Source of the DNA: Chitinophagales bacterium | GTDB taxonomy: Bacteria > Bacteroidota > Bacteroidia > Chitinophagales > Chitinophagaceae | NCBI GenBank assembly: GCA_013298665.1 | Contig: JAAFIK010000005.1 | Location: 92,895-156,894 of the forward strand | Reading direction: 5' to 3' | DNA length: 64,000 nucleotides | Part shown: piece by piece, positions 1-8,875 of the stretch | How the letters are laid out: the number at the start of each line of letters is the position of its first letter | Position numbering within the stretch: position 1 is the first letter of the stretch | Notes under the pieces: generated by a model | Seen by the model: only the letters and a program-made list of their open reading frames with translations | Told to the model about the DNA's origin: nothing | The model's database searches: none | Made by a program: the position numbers and the translations under genes

Positions 1-354
1 TTTCTGGTCCATAATCACCATCGGATATTCCGCCCGCAGGTCTTCCTCTGTAAGTGCAGCCAGGGCCTGGTTAACTACCGGTATCGTTTCCTCAATCATA
101 CCAATCAGTACCGTACGGCTGAGGTCTTTCTGCGAAAACTCCAGTTCCCGGTTGCGCACATAACCCGTTTTACCAAACTGCGCGCCAATATATGCGTTGA
201 GGTTGCCCACCAGGTGCAGACAGAGATTGCCCGCCGTATTGGCGATGCCCTTGTCGAGCAGCCATATATTTTTTTCGTCTTTGTACAATTCCATTTCTCC
301 CTTCAACCGGTTCAGGTCGCGGGTAAAAGCCGTTTGCAAAATTTGAATAAGCAT
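1..354 (-). CDS. DinB-like (DUF1572-type) protein, 3' end outside the window
   Basis: The reading frame starts at an ATG at 354 and stays open to the left edge, giving 118 residues with no stop. The N-terminus (MLIQILQTAF), the NLCLHLVGNLNAYIG stretch with a histidine, and the repeated amphipathic helices resemble the DinB/DUF1572 four-helix bundle family common in Bacteroidota, where histidines bind a metal. DinB-type proteins are usually about 150-170 residues, so roughly the last third is missing. The gene lies 84 bp downstream of the 439-1125 gene on the same strand and could be co-transcribed with it. Family assignment is by recognition of the N-terminal pattern only; substrate and role are unknown. 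Confidence 0.6.
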   Translation of the reverse strand, partial: MLIQILQTAFTRDLNRLKGEMELYKDEKNIWLLDKGIANTAGNLCLHLVGNLNAYIGAQFGKTGYVRNRELEFSQKDLSRTVLIGMIEETIPVVNQALAALTEEDLRAEYPMVIMDQK

Positions 355-438
355 AATTAATATATTTGAGTGACGGTACCAATACCCGGGGGCATATCAT
401 TACAAAGATACAATACCCCCGGGATACCCGTAAATGGT

Positions 439-1125
439 TTACACGATACCGGCAACCACTACTTTTATCTCTGCACTCATCCGGCCTGTTTCTTCATCAT
501 GGTCGATATAGATGGCAGTATATCGCCATACAGCACTTTGCCCCAATGGCGGTAGCGGGTGCATATCTTTATACTCGTAGCGGGTACTGGTGGTTACAAA
601 AGTATTGCCACGCCCATCCCCGCGGTCTGCATACAGGTGGATGCCCTGCATCCTGTTTTTACGCCAGCGCAGCAAAGGATGGCCTGCACTCATTTCACAA
701 TGCAGTACCGGAGCCATTTCCAGCATATTGACCGCAACAGTTTCGCGGATGATGCCCAGGTCTTTGCCAATAGCAGTATTGTAGGCCGGGTTTACTTTAA
801 TAGCAGCCGCCAGGCGGCAGGCCCTTCCAAAAATAGCGGTACGTAAGGGAAAAGGGGGTGCTGGTGCAGGCGGTTGCCGGATCGTAATTTCACCCCCCTC
901 ACCATCCCGCAGGATATTCTTAAATGCCGTTACCTGTTTCTGGTATTCCCTGAACCCGTTCAGGTTGCCAATAAAATAGGAGAAATTGGCAGCGTCTTCC
1001 GCCACCTGCTGAACGGTCTCTTTGCTCAGCAGCAGTACTTCTGCGTAGCCGATGAGTTTCACCGCCATGTTGTTGAGCCATTTCATTTTTCCCGCGTCAT
1101 CGTTCGGGAGATAGCTGTTTGCCAT
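439..1125 (-). CDS. Conserved Bacteroidota protein of unknown function
   Basis: This 228-residue protein has no signal peptide or membrane segment. The N-terminus (MANSYLPNDDAGKMKWLNN) and helical first half followed by a beta-rich C-terminal half (residues about 145-228, with several aromatic and charged strands) match a type of uncharacterised cytoplasmic protein seen in Bacteroidota genomes. I recognise the architecture but know no function for it. It is followed closely by the DinB-like gene on the same strand. Its upstream side is a non-coding stretch that contains a 21-bp tandem array. The frame is clean and codon use resembles the neighbours, so I consider it a real gene. Confidence 0.7.
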   Translation of the reverse strand: MANSYLPNDDAGKMKWLNNMAVKLIGYAEVLLLSKETVQQVAEDAANFSYFIGNLNGFREYQKQVTAFKNILRDGEGGEITIRQPPAPAPPFPLRTAIFGRACRLAAAIKVNPAYNTAIGKDLGIIRETVAVNMLEMAPVLHCEMSAGHPLLRWRKNRMQGIHLYADRGDGRGNTFVTTSTRYEYKDMHPLPPLGQSAVWRYTAIYIDHDEETGRMSAEIKVVVAGIV

Positions 1126-1458
1126 ATATCATTTTTTTAGTGAAAAAATATACCGCAAAGCAACAGCATCATTTTCAGGTAAATCTGGTGAAAACACCAT
1201 AAAATCCAAAGAAAAAAAACATCGGTTTCTGGTGTTTTCCACAGTTTTTTTTCAAAAAAAAATTGTATACAGGCGCGCGTATTATGTATCCTTACAGCAC
1301 AACATTGCTGATACCCCGCCAGATACCCATTACCTCAAAATCCCGAAAACAGTTTTGCACCCCCGCTGCACCCCCGCTGCACCCCATCAACACCCACATT
1401 ATTGCGCAGTACTGCCACCGGCATCATTCCCTTCAATAAAAGTAAAGCAATGCGTCGT

Positions 1459-1815
1459 TGAAGTACGCGCTTAAACGACTGAAGCAGCGCATGCAGCGAT
1501 CGGGGTACACAACTAAATGCCTGAGGAAACATACCCAGTGTTTGGGGTACGCACTTTAACGCCTGAGGTGATACACCCAATGTTTGAGGTACACACTTTA
1601 ATGCCTGAGGTGATACACCCAATGTTTGAGGTACACACTTTAATGCCTGAGGTGATACACCCAGTGTTTGGGGTACACACTTTCATGCCTGAGGTGATAC
1701 ACCCAATGTTTGGGGTACACACTTTAATGGCTGAGGTGATACACCCGGTGTTTGGGGTACACACTTTAATGCCTGGGATAAGACCCGAAATGATTGAGGT
1801 ATAGCGGTTCCCGTT
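1459..1815. repeat. 21-bp tandem array, 17 units, with 42-bp higher-order period
   Basis: Seventeen consecutive 21-bp units keep exact register. Two unit types alternate, one starting TGAGGTGATACACCC and one starting TGGGGTACACACTTT, so the central part has a 42-bp higher-order period. Units at 1459-1521 and 1774-1815 are degraded versions, and a weak further unit may precede at 1438. Because 21 is a multiple of 3 the array is open in several frames and reads as heptapeptides on both strands (for example LGVSPQA/LKCVPQT on minus), but no start context or flanking coding sequence supports a protein. The rest of the 1126-1844 gap (1126-1458 and 1816-1844) shows nothing I can name. Confidence 0.9.
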
Positions 1816-1844
1816 TCAGGTACCGTTTAGCCGATACGGCGATA

Positions 1845-2375
1845 TTACTCCGTAATCTTCTCACATTCAATAATGGTTACACCCGTACCATCTTTCAGTC
1901 CAAGGTGTGCATAGTTTACCGTACCAAAGGTTTTGATATTGGCGAGTTGCCGGAGTACAATACGTTCCAGTTCATCCTGCACACACCCCTTTTTACCGGT
2001 TACAATATTCGACAGCACAAGACTTGCACCAGTGGCATCGTACCTGCCCCTGAAATTATTACACCCCGCAAAACCACTAAAGGTATTATCCGGCTTAAAC
2101 TCGATTGTAAGTCCGCCCGGCAGTAGCGTTGGTTCGTCTTTCTGCTGCTTTTTAACATTGAGTATATTCCAGCGACCCATAAACGACTCGGAAAAAGATT
2201 GCTGGTTGACCGTCATCTGCATTTCCACCGTATCCACACGATCTGGCTCCGGAGGAGTTACCACCGTTTTCTTTACACGGGTAACACGGCTTACCGTTTT
2301 TTTCTTTTGTGCATAACCCGCTACAGTGGTGGACAATAAAAGAATACCCAGTACGGCAATGATTATCTTTTGCAT
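1845..2375 (-). CDS. META-domain (HslJ-like) exported protein
   Basis: The start is taken at 2375 because MQKIIIAVLGILLLSTTVAGYAQ is a clean signal peptide ending in an AQ cleavage site. The resulting protein has about 176 residues. A basic, proline-rich linker follows, then a META domain (Pfam PF03724) over roughly the last 110 residues: GRWNI..., the FAGCNNFRGRY core typical of the family, and the later conserved small C-terminal strands. META domains occur in HslJ-type envelope proteins and are found widely in Bacteroidota; biochemical function is not settled. It is transcribed divergently from the TonB receptor gene at 2539, so the 163-bp gap must hold both promoters. Confidence 0.8.
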   Translation of the reverse strand: MQKIIIAVLGILLLSTTVAGYAQKKKTVSRVTRVKKTVVTPPEPDRVDTVEMQMTVNQQSFSESFMGRWNILNVKKQQKDEPTLLPGGLTIEFKPDNTFSGFAGCNNFRGRYDATGASLVLSNIVTGKKGCVQDELERIVLRQLANIKTFGTVNYAHLGLKDGTGVTIIECEKITE

Positions 2376-2511
2376 ATTGATTGATTTAATGATGCTGTGG
2401 TAAGGGTTAAAAAGGCAGTGATATTCTGTTGGATAAAAGAATTTGCAGGTCAACAAATGTACTTATAAAGTTGCCATCAATTTAAAAAATTTTTCTTTTC
2501 CGGTGCACCCC

Positions 2512-2519
2512 TACTTTTG
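2512..2519 (+). promoter_or_regulatory. Bacteroidota -7 box (TACTTTTG)
   Basis: TACTTTTG fits the Bacteroidota -7 consensus TAnnTTTG and lies 20 bp before the ATG at 2539, which supports the downstream start. A matching -33 element is not obvious. Confidence 0.5.
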
Positions 2520-2538
2520 CGCCCTTATCAAAATACAC

Positions 2539-4440
2539 ATGAAATTATTTGCATTACTCATCAGCCTTTTTGCGGCCATCAGTACAACTGCACAAACCAC
2601 CATCGCACTCGATCCGGTTACCATCACCAGCAACCGCCTGCCGCAACCCGTTACCACCACCGGACGCAGCATTACCGTGCTTGAAGGACGGCTGTTTCAG
2701 CAAATGCCGGTCAGCTCAGTGGATGAACTCCTCCGGTACGTACCCGGTGTGGAGATGCAGTTTCGCGGCCCTGCGGGTGCACAGAGCGATATCGTCATCC
2801 GCGGGGGTACTTTTCAGCAGGTGCTGGTACTCATGGATGGGGTAAGGCTCAACGATCCGATTACAGGCCATTTTGCCGCCTACTTTCCCATTGCCCCCTA
2901 CGAAATCGATCGCATCGAAATACTGCGTGGTCCTGCGGCAGCCATTTATGGTGCAGAAGCTGTAGGCGGGGTAATCAATATCATCACCAAAGTCTTTAGC
3001 GCCGCCGCCGGCAAAAAGAAAGAACAGGCTGCCATCAACGCAGAAGCCGGACAATACAATTGGGGGAGTGCCAATCTAGGCTGGTACAAAGCCACCGGTA
3101 AAATACAGTTTGCAGCGGGTCTGCTTTCCAACAACACCAGTGGACAGTTGCTTCGTGGCAATAACAGGGGATACCTCCACAACCATACCGCTTCTGCTTC
3201 CATTGGCATCACCCTGGCACCCCGCTGGCAACTTATGCTCCGCAGCAGTTACGACAGCCGCGACTTTGCCGCCCAGCAATTTTATACCACTTTTGCCAGC
3301 GATACCGCAAAAGAAAAAGTAACCACCTGGTGGAATCAGTTAAAACTGCGCCACAGCACCGCCAGCTCCACTGATGAAATTGACCTGGCTTACAGACAAA
3401 CAACTGATGATTTTCTCTACAACAGCTTAAGCACCCCCAACAACAACCGGTCGGCTTACCTCAACCTGCAGTATACCCACCGGCAAACCCTTTCGGCAAG
3501 CTGGAGCCTGGTCTATGGCTTTCAGGGCGACCGCCGGGCCATCCGTTCCAACGACAGGGGCAACCACCAAACCTGGCATGGTGCCGCCTTCCTCGGTGCA
3601 GGTTACCAATACAGGGGGCTGCGCGTCAACCCCGCCCTGCGCTTAGACTATGATGAGAACTACGGTCTCGAATTACTGCCGCAACTCAATGCCGCCTTTC
3701 AATGGAAGCGATGGGTGTTCCGTACCAGTGGAGGCAGGGCCATCCGCAGCGCCGACTTTACCGAACGGTACAACAACTACAACAAACCCCTGGTACGCAG
3801 TGGCAGTATCGGCAATCCCAATCTGCAAACCGAACGTTCCCGGAGCTATGACATGGGTATAGACTATACGCACGCATTTTTCAAAATAAGTGCGGGACTG
3901 TTCAGCCGCAGACAATCGGAAGTGATTGACTGGACGAACACTCCTTATGCCGATATGCCACGTAAAGAAAATCTTTTGCCAACAGGAAGTTATGCCTTAG
4001 CCAAAAACATCAAACAACTCACCACCAATGGCTTTGAAGCAGAGATTGCCACACAACTGCAGCGGGGCAGTCACCAACTGCAGGCCAACCTTGGCATCAC
4101 CCTGCTCAAATCCACCGGCAGCGACAGTATCCCGTCATTTTATATCCTCTCACACGCCCGCAAAATGATACAAGGCAGCCTGAGCTACCAATATGGCCGC
4201 TTCAGCATCGCGATCAATACGCTTTACAAGGAACGCAACCGCCAGTCTGCCCCTGCCATCAAGGCCGACATCAGCAGCAGCTACTGGTTAGTCAACCTTA
4301 AAGCAGGTGTTACGCTGTACCGCAACATCGGCATATATGGCACCATCACGAACCTGGGCAACCTCCGCTACAGCGACCTGCTCGGCAGCCGCATGCCCGG
4401 CCGCTGGATCATCGCAGGTTTCCGGTGGAGCATGGGGTAA
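2539..4440 (+). CDS. TonB-dependent outer-membrane receptor (BtuB-like)
   Basis: The ATG at 2539 begins a signal peptide (MKLFALLISLFAAISTTAQ); an upstream in-frame ATG at 2443 would add an unlikely 32-residue extension. The mature protein of about 614 residues has a plug domain (residues about 30-150, with DELLRYVPGVEM, IRGGTF, LVLMDGVRLND and IEILRGPAAAIYGAEAVGGVINI) and a beta-barrel ending in the aromatic-rich ...RWIIAGFRWSMG. It lacks the N-terminal carboxypeptidase-like domain of SusC proteins, so it resembles compact vitamin or siderophore receptors. There is no cobalamin riboswitch upstream and no transporter next to it, so the ligand cannot be inferred. It sits in the outer membrane and would import its ligand using TonB/ExbBD. 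Confidence 0.9.
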   Translation: MKLFALLISLFAAISTTAQTTIALDPVTITSNRLPQPVTTTGRSITVLEGRLFQQMPVSSVDELLRYVPGVEMQFRGPAGAQSDIVIRGGTFQQVLVLMDGVRLNDPITGHFAAYFPIAPYEIDRIEILRGPAAAIYGAEAVGGVINIITKVFSAAAGKKKEQAAINAEAGQYNWGSANLGWYKATGKIQFAAGLLSNNTSGQLLRGNNRGYLHNHTASASIGITLAPRWQLMLRSSYDSRDFAAQQFYTTFASDTAKEKVTTWWNQLKLRHSTASSTDEIDLAYRQTTDDFLYNSLSTPNNNRSAYLNLQYTHRQTLSASWSLVYGFQGDRRAIRSNDRGNHQTWHGAAFLGAGYQYRGLRVNPALRLDYDENYGLELLPQLNAAFQWKRWVFRTSGGRAIRSADFTERYNNYNKPLVRSGSIGNPNLQTERSRSYDMGIDYTHAFFKISAGLFSRRQSEVIDWTNTPYADMPRKENLLPTGSYALAKNIKQLTTNGFEAEIATQLQRGSHQLQANLGITLLKSTGSDSIPSFYILSHARKMIQGSLSYQYGRFSIAINTLYKERNRQSAPAIKADISSSYWLVNLKAGVTLYRNIGIYGTITNLGNLRYSDLLGSRMPGRWIIAGFRWSMG

Positions 4441-4498
4441 AAATGTTCAGCCATCGTGTGATAACAATGAAATCGACTAACTTGCAAAAAAAATCAAT

Positions 4499-6022
4499 AT
4501 GGACTTTCTGAAAGAACTGAATATAGCCGCCATGAACAATGGCGTATCTACCGGAAGCACCTGGTTAGACCATACCGGAGCAGCCATTGCATCCACATCA
4601 CCCACCGATGGAAAAACAATTGCCTCGGTGAGTACCACCACCCGCGATAACTATGATGCGGTTATTGCCAAAGCACAATCGGCATTTGAAGAATGGCGCA
4701 CCTGGCCCGCACCCAAACGCGGAGAAGTTGTTCGCCAGATTGGTGATGCCCTTCGCCAGCGCAAAGAAGCACTGGGTAAATTAGTGAGTTATGAAATGGG
4801 TAAGAGCCTGCAGGAAGGCCTGGGCGAGGTACAGGAAATGATCGACATCTGTGATTTTGCCGTAGGCTTATCCCGCCAGTTGCACGGCCTCACCATGCAC
4901 AGCGAAAGACCCGGCCACCGGATGTATGAACAATACCATCCGCTGGGGCTGGTCGGCATCATCTCTGCGTATAATTTTCCGGTAGCCGTATGGAGCTGGA
5001 ATGCAGCCCTTGCGTGGGTTTGCGGCGATGTGTGCATCTGGAAACCATCAGAAAAAACGCCGGTATGCGGCGTTGCCTGCCAATTGATTACAGCCGAAGT
5101 ATTTGCGAAAAATAATGTGCCCGAAGGAGTAAGCTGCCTGATTACCGGCGAAAGGGAAACCGGCGCCTGGATGAGTGCAGATACCCGCATCCCCCTGCTG
5201 TCTGCCACGGGTTCAACCCGTATGGGCAAAGCTGTAGGTACGGCTGTAGCCGAAAGACTTGGCCGCAGCCTGCTCGAACTGGGGGGCAACAACGCCATCA
5301 TCGTTACACCCAATGCCGATCTGGATATGGCATTGATCGGCTGCGTTTTTGGTGCAGTCGGTACTGCCGGACAACGGTGCACCACCACACGCCGCCTCAT
5401 TATTCACGAATCCGTTTATGATGGTTTTGTACAAAAACTTGCGGCCGCTTATGGCCAGTTGCGCATCGGAGATCCGCTCGACAGCAACAACCACGTAGGG
5501 CCGCTGATCGACCGGGAGGCTGTTGCCATCTACAGCAATGCCATTACCCAATGCAAGGCACAGGGTGGCCGGTTTATTGTAGAAGGCGGTGTACTTGAAG
5601 GTGCAGGTTATGAAAGCGGGTGTTATGTAAAACCCTGCATTGCTGAGGCCGAAAACCATTACCCCATCGTACAGCACGAAACATTCGCACCCATCCTGTA
5701 CGTGATGAAGTACAATACCATTGATGAAGCCATTGCCCTCCAGAACGGGGTACCGCAGGGGCTCTCTTCAGCCATTATGACCCAGAACCTGCGCGAAGCC
5801 GAACGCTTCCTCTCCCAGCAGGGCAGTGATTGTGGCATTGCCAATGTTAATATTGGTACCAGCGGTGCTGAAATCGGCGGTGCATTTGGTGGTGAAAAAG
5901 AAACCGGCGGCGGGCGCGAAAGTGGCAGTGATGCCTGGAAAGTATATATGCGCAGGCAAACCAATACCATCAACTATACCGATAAACTTCCGCTTGCCCA
6001 GGGCATTAAATTCGATTTGTAA
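4499..6022 (+). CDS. ALDH7-type aldehyde dehydrogenase (aminoadipate-semialdehyde / piperideine-6-carboxylate dehydrogenase)
   Basis: This 507-residue NAD(P)-dependent aldehyde dehydrogenase belongs to the antiquitin (ALDH7) branch. The catalytic glutamate is Glu260 in LLELGGNNA and the catalytic cysteine is Cys294 in the GQRCTTTRRL signature, which is typical of this branch. Family members oxidise alpha-aminoadipate semialdehyde, in equilibrium with piperideine-6-carboxylate, in lysine degradation; this substrate is inferred from family, not from neighbours. Length is normal for the family. The gene is preceded by a TAACTTGC element 20 bp before the ATG and followed by a strong terminator at 6079, so it looks like a single-gene unit. 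Confidence 0.92.
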   Translation: MDFLKELNIAAMNNGVSTGSTWLDHTGAAIASTSPTDGKTIASVSTTTRDNYDAVIAKAQSAFEEWRTWPAPKRGEVVRQIGDALRQRKEALGKLVSYEMGKSLQEGLGEVQEMIDICDFAVGLSRQLHGLTMHSERPGHRMYEQYHPLGLVGIISAYNFPVAVWSWNAALAWVCGDVCIWKPSEKTPVCGVACQLITAEVFAKNNVPEGVSCLITGERETGAWMSADTRIPLLSATGSTRMGKAVGTAVAERLGRSLLELGGNNAIIVTPNADLDMALIGCVFGAVGTAGQRCTTTRRLIIHESVYDGFVQKLAAAYGQLRIGDPLDSNNHVGPLIDREAVAIYSNAITQCKAQGGRFIVEGGVLEGAGYESGCYVKPCIAEAENHYPIVQHETFAPILYVMKYNTIDEAIALQNGVPQGLSSAIMTQNLREAERFLSQQGSDCGIANVNIGTSGAEIGGAFGGEKETGGGRESGSDAWKVYMRRQTNTINYTDKLPLAQGIKFDL

Positions 6023-6078
6023 CAACGGTTCAACCACATTAACAGCATGACCAACCATTTGTCCTTGCTGTTACTCAC

Positions 6079-6116
6079 CAAAATATGCCGGCATTGAAGT
6101 GCCGGCATATTTTTTA
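6079..6116 (+). terminator. Rho-independent terminator after the ALDH gene
   Basis: A perfect stem (AAATATGCCGGCA / TGCCGGCATATTT) with a 6-nt loop is followed by a T run. It starts about 57 bp after the ALDH stop codon. Confidence 0.85.
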
Positions 6117-6213
6117 TCCCTGTTCCGGCAGTAATTGCTAAAAAAAACAAAATACCATATGAACGGTATTGCTGTAGCCTCATCTGCGCTTATTTTCGTA
6201 TAAATTTTACTGA

Positions 6214-7896
6214 ATGACGAAGTGTTTCCCGCTCCTGTTGCTCTGCATGGGCATGACAACAGGGATAATGGCCCGGCAAAGCACCCCTTCTGCCGAAACC
6301 AAAAAAATGTGGTACCAGGCAGATAAAAGTGAAAGCGGCCTCTATGGCATCAGCCTTCAGAAAGCATACGGCTTTCTGAAATCCCGCAAACTCAAAAGCA
6401 AAACCGTAGTGGTATCGGTCATCGACAGTGGTATTGATACCCTGCACGAAGACCTGAAACCTGTACTATGGACCAATCCCGGCGAGATACCCGGTAATGG
6501 TATTGATGACGATAAGAATGGGTTTATTGATGATGTACATGGCTGGAACTTTCTCGGTGGCAAAGACGGGCGTAATGTAAAAAACAACTCCAGTGAAGAG
6601 AGCCGGGTGTACCATAGTTTCAAAAGCAAATACGAAGGCAGGGATGAGAACAAAATTGACGCTATTGACCTGGCGGAATACACCATGTGGAAAAAGGCAA
6701 GAAAACTCATATTCCAGGATGAAGAAAACAGCATTGATCCCGTAATCCTGCAACGGTTGCTTAAAAGTGCAGTGGATGCAGACTCCACCATTCAGAAAGC
6801 CCTGGCCAAACCTTCTTATACCGGTGAAGTGCTTGAGGTATGGTTTCCGGTAAACCCATCGCAGAAACAGGCCAAAAGCCTGATCTACGGATTGATGAAA
6901 GACAATAATGCCCTGAAAGCAACCAATCAGGAATTGGTTGAGGGATTGACGGGTTTTGTGAACCGTGAAGTACAAAAGCAGGAGATCAGGAAAAATCCTC
7001 CGCGCGACTGGCGTGGCGAAATTGTGCAGGATAATGTGGACGACATCAACGACAGGTATTATGGCAACAATAATATCATGGCCGAAACGCCTCATCATGG
7101 CACCCATTGCTCGGGTATCATTGCTGCGGCAAGGGATAATGGCAAAGGCATCGACGGTATTGCCGATAATGTACGCATCATGATGCTGCGTGCCGTTCCC
7201 GATGGCGATGAGCATGATAAAGATGTAGCCAATGCGATACGCTATGCGGTGGACAATGGTGCACAAATCATCAGTATGAGTTTTGGTAAAGACTTCTCTC
7301 CCTATAAAAAATGGGTGGATGATGCCGTTCGTTATGCCGAAGCCAAAGGTGTACTGCTGATCCATGCATCGGGCAATGATGGGAAGAATGTGGATATGGA
7401 AGATAATTTCCCCGATCCGCGCTATGCTGATGGCAAGGGTCGTGCGCGCAACTGGATTACGGTGGGTGCCAGCGGCGATCCCACACATGAAGGCATCGCG
7501 GGCAACTTCAGCAACTATGGTAAAAAAGAAGTGGATGTGTTTGCACCCGGTGTGGACATTTATTCCACCGTTCCCGGCGGCAATACTTATGCGAATGCTT
7601 CCGGCACCAGTATGGCAGGGCCGGTTGTAGCCGGACTTGCAGCTTTACTGCTTGAGTATTTTCCCAACCTCAGTGCGGGTCAGTTGAAATATGTAATAGA
7701 GAAATCTGTAGTCGTTCCTGCTGCAAAAGTAGGCAAACCGGGTAGCGATGAAAAAGTAAGTATGAAGGAACTTTGTGTTACAGGTGGTGTGGTAAATGCT
7801 TTTGAAGCGGTTAAACTGGCAGCAACATTATCAACGTCGAGGCCGGTAAAAGCCCCACTGCCAAAAGCACGGATCATCAAAACAGGCAGGGGATAG
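6214..7896 (+). CDS. Secreted S8-family subtilisin-like serine protease
   Basis: The 560-residue protein starts with a signal peptide (MTKCFPLLLLCMGMTTGIMA). The catalytic triad is visible: Asp71 in VVSVIDSGID, His295 in PHHGTHCSG and Ser466 in ASGTSMAGP, with the oxyanion region around ASGND. The Asp-His distance is about 224 residues, far longer than the few dozen usual in subtilisins; the insert (residues about 105-285) is charged and mostly helical and includes a GNGIDDDKNGFIDD acidic stretch that could bind calcium. Similar long-insert S8 proteases occur in Bacteroidota. No T9SS tail is evident, so it may stay in the periplasm or be lipid-free secreted. A terminator follows at 7915. Confidence 0.92.
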   Translation: MTKCFPLLLLCMGMTTGIMARQSTPSAETKKMWYQADKSESGLYGISLQKAYGFLKSRKLKSKTVVVSVIDSGIDTLHEDLKPVLWTNPGEIPGNGIDDDKNGFIDDVHGWNFLGGKDGRNVKNNSSEESRVYHSFKSKYEGRDENKIDAIDLAEYTMWKKARKLIFQDEENSIDPVILQRLLKSAVDADSTIQKALAKPSYTGEVLEVWFPVNPSQKQAKSLIYGLMKDNNALKATNQELVEGLTGFVNREVQKQEIRKNPPRDWRGEIVQDNVDDINDRYYGNNNIMAETPHHGTHCSGIIAAARDNGKGIDGIADNVRIMMLRAVPDGDEHDKDVANAIRYAVDNGAQIISMSFGKDFSPYKKWVDDAVRYAEAKGVLLIHASGNDGKNVDMEDNFPDPRYADGKGRARNWITVGASGDPTHEGIAGNFSNYGKKEVDVFAPGVDIYSTVPGGNTYANASGTSMAGPVVAGLAALLLEYFPNLSAGQLKYVIEKSVVVPAAKVGKPGSDEKVSMKELCVTGGVVNAFEAVKLAATLSTSRPVKAPLPKARIIKTGRG

Positions 7897-7914
7897 AACG
7901 CTGCGGTTAAGTCA

Positions 7915-7947
7915 TAAAAAAACCTCCCGGATGACGGGAGGTTTTTT
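7915..7947 (+). terminator. Rho-independent terminator after the S8 protease
   Basis: The stem CCTCCCG / CGGGAGG with loop GATGA is flanked by A and T runs. The A run upstream means it could also stop transcripts from the opposite strand, such as the tRNA-His transcript. Confidence 0.85.
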
Positions 7948-7954
7948 ATTTCCG

Positions 7955-8029
7955 GGTGGCTAACCGGGTTCGAACCGGCGACCCTTAGAATCACAATCTA
8001 ATACTCTAACCAACTGAGCTATAGCCACC
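7955..8029 (-). tRNA. tRNA-His (GUG)
   Basis: Read on the minus strand, the sequence folds into a full cloverleaf. The acceptor stem pairs GTGGCTA with TAGCCAC, and an extra 5' G (position -1) faces C73, the hallmark of tRNA-His. The D-arm contains AGTTGGTTAGA, the anticodon stem TTAGA/TCTAA encloses loop TTGTGAT with anticodon GTG, and the T-arm has GCCGG-TTCGAAC-CCGGT. CCA is not encoded. The gene is a single tRNA between two plus-strand genes. Confidence 0.97.
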
Positions 8030-8109
8030 ATTTTTTACCGGGGATGGCAAAATTAGGTAAAAAGGAGATTCTGCCAAAAATTCATTTTCTTTGCACCCAA
8101 CATTTTACC

Positions 8110-8718
8110 ATGCACTGGATCAATTACGCCATACCTGTTTTACTCTCCACGTTCACCGGATGGGTAACCACCTGGATCGCGATCAAAATGCTTTTTCATC
8201 CCCGGCGCCCGATACGCTTTATGGGTATAACCATACAGGGTATTTTCCCGAAGAACCAGCAACAGATTGCCGAAAAACTCGGGCAGGTTGTGGGAAAAGA
8301 ACTGCTTTCCTTCAACGATATTGAGCAGAAGGTAACCAACCCCGATAACCTGCAGAAGTTGCGCCCGGAAATTGAAGCCCATATTGATGGCTTCCTGCGT
8401 ACACGGCTCACAGAGCAGTTTCCCATTATGTCGATGTTTGTAGGCGATAAAACGATCAACCAGTTGAAAACAGCCTTTATGGGTGAACTTGAAAGTCTCT
8501 TCCCGGTACTCATGAAAAACTATATGGGTAAACTGCAGGAAGACCTTGACCTCGAAAAAATTGTAAAAGAAAAAGTGGCTGGTTTTTCATCGGAAAAACT
8601 CGAAGACATCCTGCAGCAGATCACCAGAAAGGAATTTCAATTTCTCGAATTTATAGGCGCATTCTTTGGCTTCCTGATTGGCGTTATCCAATTATTGATA
8701 GGCATCTGGGTAAAATAA
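8110..8718 (+). CDS. DUF445-family membrane protein
   Basis: The start at 8110 (MHWINYAIPVLLSTFTGWVTTWIAIKMLF) is preferred over the ATG at 8044 because the first 22 codons of the longer frame lie over the promoter-like TTTCTTTGC element and add nothing conserved. The 202-residue protein has an N-terminal transmembrane helix followed by the family signature (KMLFHPRRPIRFMGITIQGIFPKNQ), a helical soluble middle part, and a C-terminal transmembrane helix (about residues 178-200). DUF445/YheB-like proteins are uncharacterised inner-membrane proteins. It is a single gene after the tRNA-His locus. Confidence 0.85.
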   Translation: MHWINYAIPVLLSTFTGWVTTWIAIKMLFHPRRPIRFMGITIQGIFPKNQQQIAEKLGQVVGKELLSFNDIEQKVTNPDNLQKLRPEIEAHIDGFLRTRLTEQFPIMSMFVGDKTINQLKTAFMGELESLFPVLMKNYMGKLQEDLDLEKIVKEKVAGFSSEKLEDILQQITRKEFQFLEFIGAFFGFLIGVIQLLIGIWVK

Positions 8719-8875
8719 TACCTTCCCTCCTGCCAAAGATTTACAACCATTCATACTTTAAAGGGCAATCCGGTCAACATTAGGGCTGATCTTTGGTTAT
8801 GTAATCGTATGAAATCCATTTCACCGCACTAACCACTTGTTAAACGACGCCCGATAAAATTATAAATAAACGAAT

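Noticed and set aside
1335..1804. Frames of 83-95 residues on both strands through the first array
   Set aside because: Same reason: a multiple-of-three repeat is open on both strands, with no start context or conserved flank.
2376..2538. Cobalamin riboswitch before the BtuB-like receptor
   Set aside because: The gap is short and shows none of the conserved B12-box elements.
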